From an uncultured Oscillospiraceae bacterium (lineage in GTDB: Bacteria; Bacillota; Clostridia; Oscillospirales; Oscillospiraceae), in contig CATKZW010000009.1 in the NCBI GenBank assembly GCA_949841465.1, positions 1 through 64,000 of the forward strand: a DNA stretch of 64,000 bases. Reading direction: 5' to 3'. The position numbers and the translations under genes were made by a program. Below are positions 39,485 through 47,587 of this stretch, piece after piece. The notes beneath the pieces are model-generated. The model did not search any database, was not told where the DNA came from, and worked only from the letters and a program-made list of their open reading frames with translations. Each line of letters opens with the position of its first letter. The first letter of the stretch is position 1.

Positions 39485-41458
39485 TCATCCCCCGGCCATG
39501 GTAAACTGATCCACCAGCGACTTCAACCCGGCCGCCTCGGCGGAGAGCTCCTCGCTGGCCGCGGCGCTCTCCTCGGCGGTGGCGCTGTTGGTCTGCACCA
39601 CGGAGGAAATCTGGTCGATGCCCTCGGTGACCTGTGCCAGGGCGGCAGTCTGGTTTTCCACGGCCTCCACCACCAGGTCCATCTGGCTGGACACGCTGTC
39701 CGCGATCTCGCTGGTCCGCTCCAGGGATTCGGTCACCCGCTCCACTGCCCGGCCGCCCTCGAAGACGGAGGCAATGGAGCTCTCAATCAGCTCCTTGGTG
39801 GCCTTGGCCGCCTCGTCAGACTTGGAGGCCAGGTTGCGCACCTCATCGGCCACCACCGCGAAGCCCTTTCCGGCGGCGCCCGCCCGGGCGGCCTCCACTG
39901 CGGCGTTCAGCGCCAGGATGTTGGTCTGGAACGCAATGGTTTCGATGGCCGCGATGATCTTGGAGATCTCCTCGGAGGATCTGGATATGCTTTCCATAGC
40001 CGCGTTCAGCTCCTTGACGTGCTCCACGCTGGTGCGCAGCTGGGCGCCGGACTGAACCACGGACCGGCCCGCCTCCCCTGCGGCGGCCGCGGTCTTTTTG
40101 GCGTTGGCGGAGATGTCGTTGATGGTGGCCGCCAGCTCCTCCACGGAGCTGGCCTGCTCCATGGAGCCCTGGCTCAGCGTCTGGGCCCCGACGGACACCT
40201 GGCTGCTGGCGGCGGATACCTGCCCGGCGGCGGCGTTGATCTGGCGCAGGGTGCCGCTGAGCTCCAGCTTCATCGTGCGCATGGACAGCAGGATGCTCTG
40301 AAATCCCCCCACGTAGGCGTCACGGTGGCTGGACTGGATGTCAAAATTCTTGTTCGCCATCTCGGTGAGCAGATAGTCGATGTCGTTGATGATGGTGTTC
40401 AGCCCTGCCACCATCGACGCCGTGGAGCGGGTCAGCTCCGCCGTCTCATCCTGACCGGTGGCCTGGGGGACGGGGGACTTCAAATCGCCCTCCACCAGCA
40501 GCTTCATCCGTTCGGCGCACGCCCGCATGGGCACGCTGATGCTGCTGGACAGCTTCAGCGCCACCACGATGGAGGCCGCGATGGAGACCGCGACCACCAG
40601 CACGCTGATGAGGATGCCAAAGTATGTATCCGCCAGATAGTTTGACTTGGGCGAGGCCACGGCGAGGCTCCAGCCGTCGGTCCCGCTCACGGGGGCGTAG
40701 GCCAGAAAGCGGGGCCCGTCGTCGGCGCGGATGGAGCCGAACCCGTTCTCCCCCCTGCGCATGGCCGCATGGAGGGCGGCATTGCTTTTCAGGGCGGCGT
40801 CGCTCAGGGCCTCCCGTTCAATGTTCTGGGTGGTGATGGTGTCCAGCGTGATGTCGGCGATGGTGTCGCCGGACTTGTTGATCATATAGGCCCGGCAGTT
40901 CTCACCGATCTTGATGGAGGAGACGATGTCATTCAGAAAGGTCTCCTGGGGCACAAAATACACCACGCCCACAATCCGGCCGTCGCGGCTTCCGCCCTCA
41001 TAGAGGGGCGCGGCCACTATGATGGACAGCTCTCCTGTAATTTTGCTGACCAGCGGCTCGGACACATAGATATTGCCCTGCATGGCCTGCTTCACATACT
41101 CCCGGTCCGAGTAATCGTTGCCGTCGAAAATGCTGTAGCCGTTGACGCCGATGACGTTGCCCCGCCGGAAGCCGTGCATGGCGACGCGCTCGTCGATGAT
41201 GGCGCGCTTCTCCTCCAGCTCCACGCCGTCATCGGACAGCTGCGGAATACAGCCGGTGTCTATGGCCACGTTCTTGTAGGCCGTCAGTTCCTGCTCAATG
41301 CGCTGTGCCGCCAGCACCGCCGTCTCGCTCATCAGCTGGTCCACCGTGGCGACGGTGCTCCGGTAGCTGAGCGCGCTGCTGGCCGCCCCCACGGCGATCA
41401 GCGCGGTTAAAACGGTTGCCATCAAGCATACTGTGATTTTTGTACGAATGCTTTTCAT
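39485..41458 (-). CDS. Methyl-accepting chemotaxis protein with Cache-type sensor
   Basis: 657 aa; TM, periplasmic sensor, HAMP-like region, '[53 protein letters not shown]'. Confidence 0.95.
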   Translation of the reverse strand: MKSIRTKITVCLMATVLTALIAVGAASSALSYRSTVATVDQLMSETAVLAAQRIEQELTAYKNVAIDTGCIPQLSDDGVELEEKRAIIDERVAMHGFRRGNVIGVNGYSIFDGNDYSDREYVKQAMQGNIYVSEPLVSKITGELSIIVAAPLYEGGSRDGRIVGVVYFVPQETFLNDIVSSIKIGENCRAYMINKSGDTIADITLDTITTQNIEREALSDAALKSNAALHAAMRRGENGFGSIRADDGPRFLAYAPVSGTDGWSLAVASPKSNYLADTYFGILISVLVVAVSIAASIVVALKLSSSISVPMRACAERMKLLVEGDLKSPVPQATGQDETAELTRSTASMVAGLNTIINDIDYLLTEMANKNFDIQSSHRDAYVGGFQSILLSMRTMKLELSGTLRQINAAAGQVSAASSQVSVGAQTLSQGSMEQASSVEELAATINDISANAKKTAAAAGEAGRSVVQSGAQLRTSVEHVKELNAAMESISRSSEEISKIIAAIETIAFQTNILALNAAVEAARAGAAGKGFAVVADEVRNLASKSDEAAKATKELIESSIASVFEGGRAVERVTESLERTSEIADSVSSQMDLVVEAVENQTAALAQVTEGIDQISSVVQTNSATAEESAAASEELSAEAAGLKSLVDQFTMAGG

Positions 41459-41714
41459 CTCTCTTCACCTCAAAATGATTGTTTCCGGAGCCAATGTCTC
41501 CTCAACAGGGGAGCTTACACCTATTATAGAGTCTGGAAAGTTGACCTGTCAACAGCTTTTATCTGCGCTTTTCATAATCACCGGTTTCCGGGATGGTATG
41601 CGGGCCTTTTTTGTCAAAGGCATCTTTTCTTCCCAAGCGGCGGCGCGGGCGGCCCCATCGTCATATTCCGCCGGCGCGATCGGCCGCCGTCCGGGCCTTT
41701 CGCGCAATCTCTGC

Positions 41715-41743
41715 TTGCAATCTCCTGCGGGTTCTGTTATAAT
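41715..41743 (+). promoter_or_regulatory. Sigma-A promoter (rightward)
   Basis: TTGCAA-N17-TATAAT. Confidence 0.75.
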
Positions 41744-41749
41744 CGACAT

Positions 41750-41986
41750 GGAACAACAAAAATGCGGCAGCCCCCGGGTGTGTCACCACCCGAGGGCCTG
41801 CGCAGGTGGCTACAACACCTACACAACGGCCATTCGGCCGCACCGCAGGCTCATTATACGACAAACCGTCTCTTTTCGCAAGGGGCGTTTTGGCCGTTTG
41901 CAAAATAATGTCCTTGTGGTTGTGTGCAATGGGGAGCTTATGGCTTCTTAAGCGCTGTGTAGGGGGAACCCTGCACGGCGTTTTTG
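41750..41986 (+). ncRNA. Candidate structured non-coding RNA
   Basis: Starts after TTGCAA-N17-TATAAT; hairpins CCCCCGGGTG/CACCCGAGGG, closing stem GCCTGCG/CGCAGGC around two inner hairpins, CATTAT/ATAATG, GCTTA/TAAGC; ends CGCTGTGTAGGG/CCCTGCACGGCG + T5; no credible CDS. Confidence 0.6.
41853..41881 (-). promoter_or_regulatory. Sigma-A promoter (leftward) facing the first
   Basis: TTGCGA-N17-TATAAT on minus strand. Confidence 0.7.
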
Positions 41987-42104
41987 TTTTCCCCCGGTCC
42001 TTGGGGGCGCGGCCGGAACCCGGCGGCCGAGGCCCTGCCCAGGGGGGCTCAGGCCCCCCTGCGGCGGCTGTGGCGGAAGACGGGATAGAAAAAAGGAGGT
42101 TGGA

Positions 42105-42545
42105 ATGGTATCAGGAGATATCCTGATCCGGATGGGGGACGTTCTGATTGGCGGCGGGGACATTTTGATCCTGGCGGTCCTGTTGGGATTTGTCCTGCTC
42201 TGGGCGGCCGGGACGGTTTCGGAACGCGCCTGTGCCAGGCGGGACGAGCGGGTGCTCCAGGCGGCGCACGCCTATGACATTGGGGAGGGCGTGACCCTGC
42301 GTCAGGGCGTGGAGGCATATTTTGGCGGGGAAGGTGACTGGTATGTAACCTGCTCTACAGTTTACCTGTTTGCCGCCGCCCCGGACGGCAGATATCCCCA
42401 GGCGGCGGTATTGATCGACCTGGAGAGCTGGACGCTGGAGGTATTTAAGTTTGAGCCGTATTTCACCCGGGAGGGCATCAACCGCGCGGACGCCCTGCTC
42501 GGGACCCTGATCCGGGCGGCAAAGGGCCGGACGGCGGGCCCGTGA
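42105..42545 (+). CDS. Small membrane-anchored hypothetical protein
   Basis: 146 aa with one N-terminal TM; AGGAGG RBS. Confidence 0.6.
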   Translation: MVSGDILIRMGDVLIGGGDILILAVLLGFVLLWAAGTVSERACARRDERVLQAAHAYDIGEGVTLRQGVEAYFGGEGDWYVTCSTVYLFAAAPDGRYPQAAVLIDLESWTLEVFKFEPYFTREGINRADALLGTLIRAAKGRTAGP

Positions 42546-42606
42546 AGCGCGGGGGATGGCGGGGCGGGGCCCGTGGCCCTGAGCCCGCCTTTCCCGCGCC
42601 GCCCTG

Positions 42607-42635
42607 TTGACAGCGGCGGGAAAACCTGCTATACT
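42607..42635 (+). promoter_or_regulatory. Sigma-A promoter of ABC-F leader
   Basis: TTGACA-N17-TATACT. Confidence 0.85.
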
Positions 42636-42665
42636 GGGTTCAACTTCATAGAAAAGGGTGAAAGA

Positions 42666-42677
42666 ATGCGCAAGTAA
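42666..42677 (+). CDS. Leader uORF MRK*
   Basis: ATGCGCAAGTAA preceded by AAAGGGTG; upstream of terminator and ABC-F gene. Confidence 0.5.
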   Translation: MRK

Positions 42678-42796
42678 GTCGAACTTCAAGCTGTGAACAA
42701 TGAGTTGAGGTCCATGTCACATGGGCCTGGGCTTTCATGGCGCGAAGGGCGGCTTGCTGACCGGGGGCATTCTGTGCCCCTGCCTTTTCGTCATGT

Positions 42797-42829
42797 AAAC
42801 CGTCTTTCTGTCATGAAAGACGGTTTTTT
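42797..42829 (+). terminator. Attenuator-type terminator upstream of ABC-F gene
   Basis: AAACCGTCTTTC TGTCAT GAAAGACGGTTT + TTT; ends ~23 nt before the ABC-F start. Confidence 0.85.
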
Positions 42830-42852
42830 CATGTTGAAAGGAGCGGATGCGT

Positions 42853-44412
42853 ATGTTACAGGTGAAAAATCTCACTGTCACCCATAAAAAAGACCTGACC
42901 ACCCTGGTGGAGGGGCTGTCCTTCACGCTGGCCCCCGGCGACCGGGCGGCCCTCATCGGCGAGGAGGGCAACGGCAAATCCACCGTCCTCAAGCTGCTGT
43001 ACGACCCGGCCCTGGCCGAGCCCTACGCGGAGTGGACGGGGGAGATCGTGGACCGGGGCCTGCGCAAGGGCTGGCTGGCCCAGGAGCTGACGCAGGAGGA
43101 GCTTGCCCTGCCGGTGTGGGAGTTCTGCCAGCGCGCCCCGGCCTTTGACGGCGCGGACCCCAAGGCGCTGGACCGGGCAGCCCGCCAGGTGGGGCTGGGG
43201 GCGGAGCTGTTCTGGGACGGGCGGCCCCTGTCCACCCTGTCCGGCGGGGAGCGGGTGAAGCTGCGGCTGGCCCTGCTGCTGCTGGACGGCCCCGACGTGC
43301 TGCTGCTGGACGAGCCCTCCAACGACCTGGACTTACAGACCGTAGAGTGGCTGGAGGAGTTTCTATTGGGGTGTAAAGTGCCGGTGCTATACATCTCCCA
43401 TGACGAGACGCTTTTGGAGCGCACCGCCAACGTGGTCATCCACCTGGAGCGGCTGCGGCGGCGGACGGTGTCCCGGTGCGCGGTGGTCCGGACAGGCTAC
43501 CGGGAGTACGTGGAGCGGCGGCAGGCGGGCTTTGCCCACCAGGAGCAGGTGGCCCGGAAGGAGCGGGCGGAGTACGACGCGAAAATGGAGAAGTTCCGCC
43601 AGATACGGGACAAAGTGGAGCACGCCCAGGCCACAGTCCCCCGCTATAATTCCGCCGGCATCCCCAACCCGTCCGCCGGGCGGCTGCTGAAAAAGAAGAT
43701 GCACACGGTGCTGTCCATGGGCCGCCGCTTCGAGCGGGAAAAGGAGGACATGACCGCCCTGCCCGAGTGGGAGGAGGCCATCTTGACTGCCTTTGACGCG
43801 GGGCGGTCCGCCTTTCCCGCGGGCAAGACGGCCCTGCGGCTGGACCTGCCCCAGCTGAGGGCCGGGGACCGGATGCTGGCCCGGGACGTGCGCCTGTGGG
43901 TGGACGGCGGGGAGAAGATCGGCATCGCGGGCCCCAACGGGGCGGGGAAGTCCACGCTCCTGAAGCTTGCGGCGGAGGAACTTCTGCCCCGGCGGGACCT
44001 GCGGGCGGCGTATATGCCCCAGGACTACGGCGACCTGCTGCTGGGGGACAAAACGCCGGTGGAGGTGCTGGCCCCAAGCGGCAGAAAGGAAGACGTGACA
44101 AGGGCCCGCACTTTACTGGGAAACATGAAGTACAAGGCGGAGGAGATGGAGCACCCGGCAGCGGGGCTGTCCGGGGGCCAGCGGGCGAAGCTGCTGTTTT
44201 TATCCATGGTGCTGAACGGGGCCAATGTGCTGGTGCTGGACGAGCCCACCCGGAACTTTTCGCCCCTGTCCGCGCCGGTGATCCGGCGGGTGCTGGAGGA
44301 TTTCCCCGGAGTTATCATCAGCGTGTCCCATGACAGAACGTATTTGGAGCAGGTGTGTACCCGCGTGCTGGAGCTGACCCCGGACGGTCTGAAAGAGTGC
44401 CGGTGGGAATAA
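42853..44412 (+). CDS. ABC-F ATPase, antibiotic-resistance-type (ribosome protection) candidate
   Basis: Two cassettes; 'VLLLDEPSNDLDLQTVEWLEEFLLGCKVPVLYISHDETLLERTA', 'LVLDEPTRNFSPLSAPVIRRVLEDFPGVIISVSHDRTYL'. Confidence 0.85.
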   Translation: MLQVKNLTVTHKKDLTTLVEGLSFTLAPGDRAALIGEEGNGKSTVLKLLYDPALAEPYAEWTGEIVDRGLRKGWLAQELTQEELALPVWEFCQRAPAFDGADPKALDRAARQVGLGAELFWDGRPLSTLSGGERVKLRLALLLLDGPDVLLLDEPSNDLDLQTVEWLEEFLLGCKVPVLYISHDETLLERTANVVIHLERLRRRTVSRCAVVRTGYREYVERRQAGFAHQEQVARKERAEYDAKMEKFRQIRDKVEHAQATVPRYNSAGIPNPSAGRLLKKKMHTVLSMGRRFEREKEDMTALPEWEEAILTAFDAGRSAFPAGKTALRLDLPQLRAGDRMLARDVRLWVDGGEKIGIAGPNGAGKSTLLKLAAEELLPRRDLRAAYMPQDYGDLLLGDKTPVEVLAPSGRKEDVTRARTLLGNMKYKAEEMEHPAAGLSGGQRAKLLFLSMVLNGANVLVLDEPTRNFSPLSAPVIRRVLEDFPGVIISVSHDRTYLEQVCTRVLELTPDGLKECRWE

Positions 44413-44466
44413 GCCGATTTGAATTTATGGATGAGTTATAAAGAATATTCCACACAGGGGCATGGG

Positions 44467-44505
44467 AAAGGGACCCTGACAATCCAAATTGTCAGGGTCC
44501 CTTTT
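44467..44505. terminator. Bidirectional terminator
   Basis: AAAGGGACCCTGACAAT CCAA ATTGTCAGGGTCCCTTT, 17-bp perfect stem. Confidence 0.9.
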
Positions 44506-44564
44506 GTAAAATACAGCGTATTTATAACAGATTGTTGTCAAAATCTTGGCTTGGAGCGGGCCGC

Positions 44565-45632
44565 TCACTCCACGGGTACGGTCCAGCCGTGGGTGTCCTC
44601 CAGGGTGCCCCACTGGATGCCGGTGAGGGTGTCGTACAGCTTCTGGGTCAGGGGGCCGATGTTCCCGCCGCTGACGGTCTCCCTGCGGTCCTCCCAGGCC
44701 AGCAGGCCGATGGGGGACACCACCGCCGCCGTGCCGGTGCCCCAGGCCTCCTCCAAAGCGCCCGCCTGGGCGGCGTCGAACAGCTCCTGGGCCGAGATGA
44801 GCCGCTCCTCCACTGGGATGCCCCAGCCGCGGATCAGCTCCAGGCAGCTCTTGCGGGTGATGCCGGGCAGGACGGAGCCGGTGAGCTCCGGGGTGATGAC
44901 GGCGCCGCCGATCTTGAACATCACGTTCATGGAGCCGACCTCTTCAATATACCTGCGGTGGACGCCGTCCAGCCACAGCACCTGGGAGAAGCCCTGCCCC
45001 TCCGCCCGCTCCCCGGCGCGGATGGAGGCGGCGTAATTGCCGCCGCACTTGGTGAAGCCAGTGCCGCCCTTGACGGCGCGCACATCCTCGTCCTCCACGT
45101 AAATCTTCACAGGGTTGAGGCCCTCGGGGTAATAGGCCCCCACGGGGCAGCAGATGACGGCGAACAGGTAGCTGTGGGAGGCGTGCACGCCCAGGCTGTT
45201 GTCGGTGGCGATGATGAAGGGGCGGATATACAGGGAGGTGCCTATTTTGCCGGGGACCCAGGCCTGATCCGCCCCCACCACGGCCTTGACGGCCTGGACA
45301 AAGTCCTCCTCGGGGATCTCGGGGATGCACATGCGGCGGCAGGAGGAGTTCATCCGCTTGGCGTTCTCATAGGGGCGGAAGAGCTGCACCCTGCCGTCGG
45401 GGGTACGGTAGGCCTTCATGCCCTCGAAGATCTCCTGGGCGTAGTGGAACACCATGCAGGACAGCTCGAAGGGCAGGGGCCCGTAGGGCACCACCCGCGG
45501 GTCGTGCCAGCCCTGGCCGGCGTCGTAGTCCATCAGGAACATGTGGTCGGTGAAGGTCCTGCCGAACACCAGGGTGTCGGGATCGGGCTGGGGCTTGAGC
45601 TGCGCGGCGCGGGTGATTTTGATATCCAGCAT
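44565..45632 (-). CDS. ilvE: Branched-chain amino acid aminotransferase
   Basis: 'FGRTFTDHMFLMDYDAGQGWHDPRVVPYGPLPFELSCMVFHYAQEIFEGMKAYR'. Confidence 0.95.
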   Translation of the reverse strand: MLDIKITRAAQLKPQPDPDTLVFGRTFTDHMFLMDYDAGQGWHDPRVVPYGPLPFELSCMVFHYAQEIFEGMKAYRTPDGRVQLFRPYENAKRMNSSCRRMCIPEIPEEDFVQAVKAVVGADQAWVPGKIGTSLYIRPFIIATDNSLGVHASHSYLFAVICCPVGAYYPEGLNPVKIYVEDEDVRAVKGGTGFTKCGGNYAASIRAGERAEGQGFSQVLWLDGVHRRYIEEVGSMNVMFKIGGAVITPELTGSVLPGITRKSCLELIRGWGIPVEERLISAQELFDAAQAGALEEAWGTGTAAVVSPIGLLAWEDRRETVSGGNIGPLTQKLYDTLTGIQWGTLEDTHGWTVPVE

Positions 45633-45736
45633 AAGGAGCGCTCCTTTTCCGATGTAAAGTAATGATATTATAACAGTGCCGCGGCCCGGGCGCAATGGTG
45701 ATTTTGCCAAAATAGTGTCTTCAAAGCACCGCGGGT

Positions 45737-45946
45737 TCAATCTGTCCGGTCGGAACGGCCCAAAAGGTAGTCGGTGGTCACTTCAAAAAAGTCCGCCAAC
45801 GCCATCAGTTTTTCGTATTCCGGGCGATGTTCGCCGCTTTCATAATACTGATATGCCCGCAATTTTAATCCCAAATAGTCTGCAACTTGAGTTTGGGTGA
45901 CACCTTTTTTTTGGCGCAGTTCTTTTAGCCGTTCAGCAAGTTTCAT
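45737..45946 (-). CDS. Short XRE-family regulator
   Basis: 69 aa MKLAERLKELRQKKGVTQTQVADYLGLKLRAYQYYESGEHRPEYEKLMALADFFEVTTDYLLGRSD. Confidence 0.88.
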   Translation of the reverse strand: MKLAERLKELRQKKGVTQTQVADYLGLKLRAYQYYESGEHRPEYEKLMALADFFEVTTDYLLGRSDRTD

Positions 45947-45963
45947 ATTTTTATGTTCTCCTC

Positions 45964-46014
45964 TTGACATGCATAGTTTGTGCGTAGTATAATATGCATG
46001 AGCCATGCGTATTA
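45964..46014. promoter_or_regulatory. Divergent promoter/operator region for XRE and partner gene
   Basis: TTGACA-N18-TATAAT; inverted repeat TAATATGCAT-N5-ATGCGTATTA (one mismatch). Confidence 0.6.
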
Positions 46015-46048
46015 TAAACATATTTATTTTTTGAAAGGAGAGATTTTT

Positions 46049-46303
46049 ATGACTGATTTGATGGACGCTTTCTATACTTGTGCAAAAAAAGTTCTTGTTG
46101 AGGACATTTTGAACGAGGATGGTGAATATTTCAGCCGAACACGTATGATTGAACATGAATTGAAACAGCTTAATGCCGCTGTAGATAAAAGCACAGCCCA
46201 GTGTGTGGATGATTTGGTGACTGAACAGGCGGCGATTGGCGAATTGCGGGAGTGTGCCTGCTTCCGTGCGGGGTTTCGGATGGCGTTGGAGCTGACACGG
46301 TGA
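46049..46303 (+). CDS. Small hypothetical protein divergent from XRE
   Basis: 84 aa MTDLMDAFYTCAKKVLVEDILNEDGEYFSRTRMIEHELKQLNAAVD... Confidence 0.7.
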   Translation: MTDLMDAFYTCAKKVLVEDILNEDGEYFSRTRMIEHELKQLNAAVDKSTAQCVDDLVTEQAAIGELRECACFRAGFRMALELTR

Positions 46304-46416
46304 GGGACTTGCTCACTGCCCAAAAGCAAGCAAAGGAGCGGATAAACACCCCGGAGGAAACCACCAGCCGTTCAGGCGCAGGTGGTGACATACACAAACG
46401 AAACGTGTTTGCAGAC

Positions 46417-46452
46417 AAAAAGCCCCCGCCGGAACCCGGCAGGGGCTTTTGC
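46417..46452 (-). terminator. Terminator after tRNA-Gly
   Basis: AAAAGCCCCTGCCGGGTTCCGGCGGGGGCTTTTT on minus strand. Confidence 0.8.
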
Positions 46453-46455
46453 ATG

Positions 46456-46531
46456 TGGAGCGAGTGACGAGGCTCGAACTCGCTACCTCCACCTTGGCAA
46501 GGTGGCGCTCTACCAGATGAGCTACACTCGC
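46456..46531 (-). tRNA. tRNA-Gly (anticodon GCC)
   Basis: GCGAGTGTAGCTCATCTGGTAGAGCGCCACCTTGCCAAGGTGGAGGTAGCGAGTTCGAGCCTCGTCACTCGCTCCA; cloverleaf, encoded CCA. Confidence 0.96.
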
Positions 46532-46693
46532 AACGGACAAGAGGGATTATAACAGGATTGGGGCGTGTTGTCAAGAGGAAATTAAAATTTTTCTTCTAAA
46601 AGAACAAATTTTCGATTTTGACTGGAATTTCCGGGCTGGGTGTGCTAATATAATAAATTGACTTTGTATTGCCCGTCCCCGCGGCGGGCAGCC

Positions 46694-47569
46694 ATGATAA
46701 ATGAGGTGAGCGCATTGAAATTCTGGATGGCTGCGGTGTTAGGCGTCGTTCAGGGGGTGGCGGAGTTCCTGCCCATCTCCAGCTCGGGGCACCTGTCGCT
46801 GCTGCAATATTTCTTCCGCATGGAGGAGCCGGACGCTTTGTACAACATCCTGCTCCACTTTGCCACGCTGGTGGCGGTGTGCGTGGTGTACCGGCAGGAC
46901 ATCGCGGACATGGTCCTGGAGTTCTTCCGCTGGATCGGCGATTTGGCCTCCGGGCGGAGGGAGCGGGGCAATCCGCCGGAGGCCCGGCGGATGATCCTGC
47001 TGCTGATCCTGGGCACCCTGCCCCTGTTCCTGGTGCTGCCCCTGGACGACTTTGTGGAGGGGCTGGGGGCCAGCCCGTTGTTCGTGTCCGTCATGCTGCT
47101 GGTGACGGGCTGCATCCTGTTCCTGTCCGACCGGTACGGCGGCGGGCGGAAAAACGGCCGCACCGCCACGGTGCAGGACGTGCTGCTGGTTGGGCTGGCC
47201 CAGGGCTTGGCCACCATCCCCGGCCTGTCCCGCTCCGGCACCACCATCTCCGCCGGCATGGCCCTGGGCTTCGAGCGGAACTTCGCCGTGCGGTTCTCCT
47301 TCCTGCTGTCCCTGCCCGCCGTGCTGGGGGCCACGCTGCTCAAGGTGGTCAAGGTGGCAAAGGCCGGCGATTTTGACGCCGAGCTGCTGCCCATGTACCT
47401 AACCGGCATGGTCATCGCCGGGGTGGTGGGCTACTTCTCCATTTCCCTGGTAAAGCTGCTGGCCAGCAAGGGCAAATTCGGCAGCTTCGCCTACTATTGC
47501 TGGATCGTGGGCGCGGTATCTATCATCGCCTGCTTTGTGCTCCCGATGCTCACCCCTGCCGCATCCTGA
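46694..47569 (+). CDS. uppP: Undecaprenyl-diphosphatase
   Basis: 'AAVLGVVQGVAEFLPISSSGHLSLLQYFF', 'GLAQGLATIPGLSRSGTTISAGMALGFERNFAVRFSFLLSLPAVLGA'. Confidence 0.95.
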   Translation: MINEVSALKFWMAAVLGVVQGVAEFLPISSSGHLSLLQYFFRMEEPDALYNILLHFATLVAVCVVYRQDIADMVLEFFRWIGDLASGRRERGNPPEARRMILLLILGTLPLFLVLPLDDFVEGLGASPLFVSVMLLVTGCILFLSDRYGGGRKNGRTATVQDVLLVGLAQGLATIPGLSRSGTTISAGMALGFERNFAVRFSFLLSLPAVLGATLLKVVKVAKAGDFDAELLPMYLTGMVIAGVVGYFSISLVKLLASKGKFGSFAYYCWIVGAVSIIACFVLPMLTPAAS

Positions 47570-47587
47570 AACAGGAGGATTCCTGAA

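Noticed and set aside
41744-41852. c-di-GMP riboswitch (GEMM) upstream of the MCP gene
   Set aside because: MCP leaders in Clostridia often carry GEMM, but I find no GGGACGCAAAGCC-like core on the minus strand
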